Positions 62,697 through 64,000 of a stretch of DNA of 64,000 nucleotides are shown in pieces. The number at the start of each line of letters is the position of its first letter. Position 1 is the first letter of the stretch. Under the pieces are notes generated by a model. The model was not told where the DNA came from. It ran no database searches and was given only the letters and a program-made list of their open reading frames with translations. The stretch is from JABDLO01 sp041749255 (GTDB lineage Bacteria > Bacteroidota > Bacteroidia > Chitinophagales > Saprospiraceae): the NCBI GenBank assembly GCA_041749255.1, contig JBGTBR010000067.1:1-64000 (forward strand). Reading direction: 5' to 3'. The position numbers were made by a program, and so were the translations under genes.

Positions 62697-63997
62697 CGTC
62701 CATCTAATTGTTCAAGTATTCCTTTTACATAATTTTCCCAGGACAAATTTTCAGCTTTTTTAGCCACACTTTCTCTATCTATCGGATGATCGATGAAGCG
62801 CAACATCGTTTCTGCCATAGAATCAATATCGTCTGCTTCAGCAAGATAGCCGTTCACACCATCTGTGATCGTATAGGGAAAATTACCCACTTTAGTGGCC
62901 AATACCGGAAGCTTGAAATTATACGCAATGGATTCAACACCAGAAGGTGTAGAGTAGGCGTAGAAAAGCATAAGAGCATCGCTTACCTGAAAATACTTAT
63001 GGACTTCCTCATTAGGAATAAATTCGATGTGCTGATATACATAGTCGTTCAGACCCAATTCCTCTACAAGTTGCAATGGATTGTATTCGCTCTCATCTTC
63101 AATATTGCTCATGGTCATTTTTCGAGCCATCGAGAATAATACTTTTTTTAAGCGGGTACTCCAATTTCGCTTATCGAGCGTATCCCAAAATGCCTCACCA
63201 GCTATGAGTAAGGAAACGTCTTTTCGTTTTTGTACCACTTTTGAAAATGCCTTTATGGTTAAATGCAGTCCTTTATATCTTCTGATAAATCCAAAAAACA
63301 AGAATACGTGTGTATTCAATCCCATGCTCTTTTTTATAGTGTCTTTGTCAAAATTTTTCTCCAAAGTAAACATGGTATACACAGGATGAAATAATGAAAT
63401 CACCTTTTTTGCTGTTGAATCAATTGTTTCATTATTGCCTTTCTCTGTAATAAAACGGGTATTGGGAAAAAATGATCGCAATTCGAACAAGGTAAAATCA
63501 CTGTGGACAATATAGGCATGAGCATTTTTTATACCAACCGAAGTAAACCATTTATCGAGTTTGCTGCTTTCTTTTTGTACAATATTATGTAGGTCGAATA
63601 TAACCTGAATGTTGGTATTCCTAATTAACCATTTTGTCAACCAACCAAGTGGTATGCCCTGCACAGTAATGGCCCATTGTATAATGATGAAATCCGGCTT
63701 AAGTTCTTTGATAAGCCGATAAGCTCTCACCCAGGTTAGTGGATTGTTATAATTGATAACATAGTGTATAGGTATTTTCGAGTCGACAAGTGGTTTTTTT
63801 TTACTTCTTCTGTCGATAAAATCGCGGGGCACGATCGACGGGTACTGGTGTGTCCAAGATACGATGTGAACATCACAATTTCCATACTCGCGTAAACCAA
63901 GAGCCAACGAAGAGGTATAATTTGCTATACCACCCTTAAAAATGGGGCCGGGACCAATGCATACAACTTTTTTTACAGCATGTTTCAAATTCCTCAA
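62693..63997 (-). CDS. GT4-family glycosyltransferase, possibly cut by window edge
   Basis: 434 residues seen. GT-B features: N-terminal CIGPGPIFKGGIANYTSSLA, FFGFIRRYKGLHLTIKAFSKV (about 230-250) and the C-terminal APS-like YSTPSGVESIAYNFKLPVLATKVGNFPYTI. The first codon at the window edge is TTG; the codon before it (CTA) is not a stop, so the true start may lie beyond 64000. It is coupled to the next gene by an ATGA overlap. Part of a surface-polysaccharide gene group that continues outside. Confidence 0.85.
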   Translation of the reverse strand: MRNLKHAVKKVVCIGPGPIFKGGIANYTSSLALGLREYGNCDVHIVSWTHQYPSIVPRDFIDRRSKKKPLVDSKIPIHYVINYNNPLTWVRAYRLIKELKPDFIIIQWAITVQGIPLGWLTKWLIRNTNIQVIFDLHNIVQKESSKLDKWFTSVGIKNAHAYIVHSDFTLFELRSFFPNTRFITEKGNNETIDSTAKKVISLFHPVYTMFTLEKNFDKDTIKKSMGLNTHVFLFFGFIRRYKGLHLTIKAFSKVVQKRKDVSLLIAGEAFWDTLDKRNWSTRLKKVLFSMARKMTMSNIEDESEYNPLQLVEELGLNDYVYQHIEFIPNEEVHKYFQVSDALMLFYAYSTPSGVESIAYNFKLPVLATKVGNFPYTITDGVNGYLAEADDIDSMAETMLRFIDHPIDRESVAKKAENLSWENYVKGILEQLDGR

Positions 63998-64000
63998 TAG

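Overview
The window reads as chromosome of a free-living Bacteroidota bacterium, most likely of the Saprospiria/Lewinellaceae side of the phylum. The reasons are Bacteroidota-style promoters (TTG, about 20 bp, TAnnTTTG), signal peptides ending in xAQ, two proteins with a C-terminal IPTLSQW sorting signal, LytS/LytTR signalling, a TonB-dependent receptor, a DUF4199 protein, DinB-like proteins and an FtsX/MacB-type efflux operon. Composition is AT-rich throughout and most of the DNA is ordinary housekeeping sequence. I see no phage, plasmid or insertion-sequence genes. Species cannot be fixed from this window.

Layout. 0.1-2.6 kb: small secreted protein and a LytS/LytTR two-component pair. 2.6-5.3 kb: leftward sulfur-handling operon (MBL-rhodanese fusion, rhodanese, TPMT-like methyltransferase, DUF2892), with a CRP/FNR-type site well placed before its promoter. 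5.7-7.0 kb: a tRNA-Gly/tRNA-Leu cassette duplicated 961 bp apart around an IPTL-CTERM gene; the second copy is decaying. 7-13 kb: M48 lipoprotein protease, pssA, ferredoxin, diheme cytochrome c, hypotheticals. 12.9-13.7 kb: a GxxExxY (PDDEXK) gene whose two ends lie inside copies of a repeat family. 13.8-21.8 kb: TonB receptor, thioredoxin-fold protein, holA, priA, DinB-like protein, dapF. 21.9-22.5 kb: heptamer minisatellite in a composite repeat. 22.5-25.2 kb: waaA, heptose kinase, msrB. 25.3-26.4 kb: tandem array of 190-234 bp units with conserved inverted repeats. 26.5-39 kb: lipoprotein, membrane protein, rimO, rocD, TPR/beta-barrel pair, double CbxX-type AAA+ protein. 39-47.8 kb: kdsC-ubiA-maf, an IPTL-CTERM beta-helix protein, prmA-dinB-folD, isoaspartyl peptidase, zinc metallopeptidase. 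47.8-48.5 kb: composite repeat and REP-like palindromes. 48.7-53 kb: membrane proteins and rmuC. 53-60 kb: efflux operon (adaptor, ATPase, permease, second ATPase, TolC) behind a sigma-54-type promoter. 60-64 kb: three glycosyltransferases, probably the edge of a polysaccharide locus.

How genes work together. waaA, the heptose-7-phosphate kinase and kdsC serve the LPS core; the last three genes probably make surface glycan. The sulfur operon likely oxidises and methylates sulfide or persulfide. The efflux operon encodes a complete tripartite exporter with two unlike ATPases and one permease. The most unusual content is non-coding: the 190-bp structured array, the repeat-bounded GxxExxY gene, the heptamer array with a higher-order repeat, and the tRNA pseudogene whose changes look templated by its own palindrome. 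All functional assignments are from reading motifs by eye; no database search was run.
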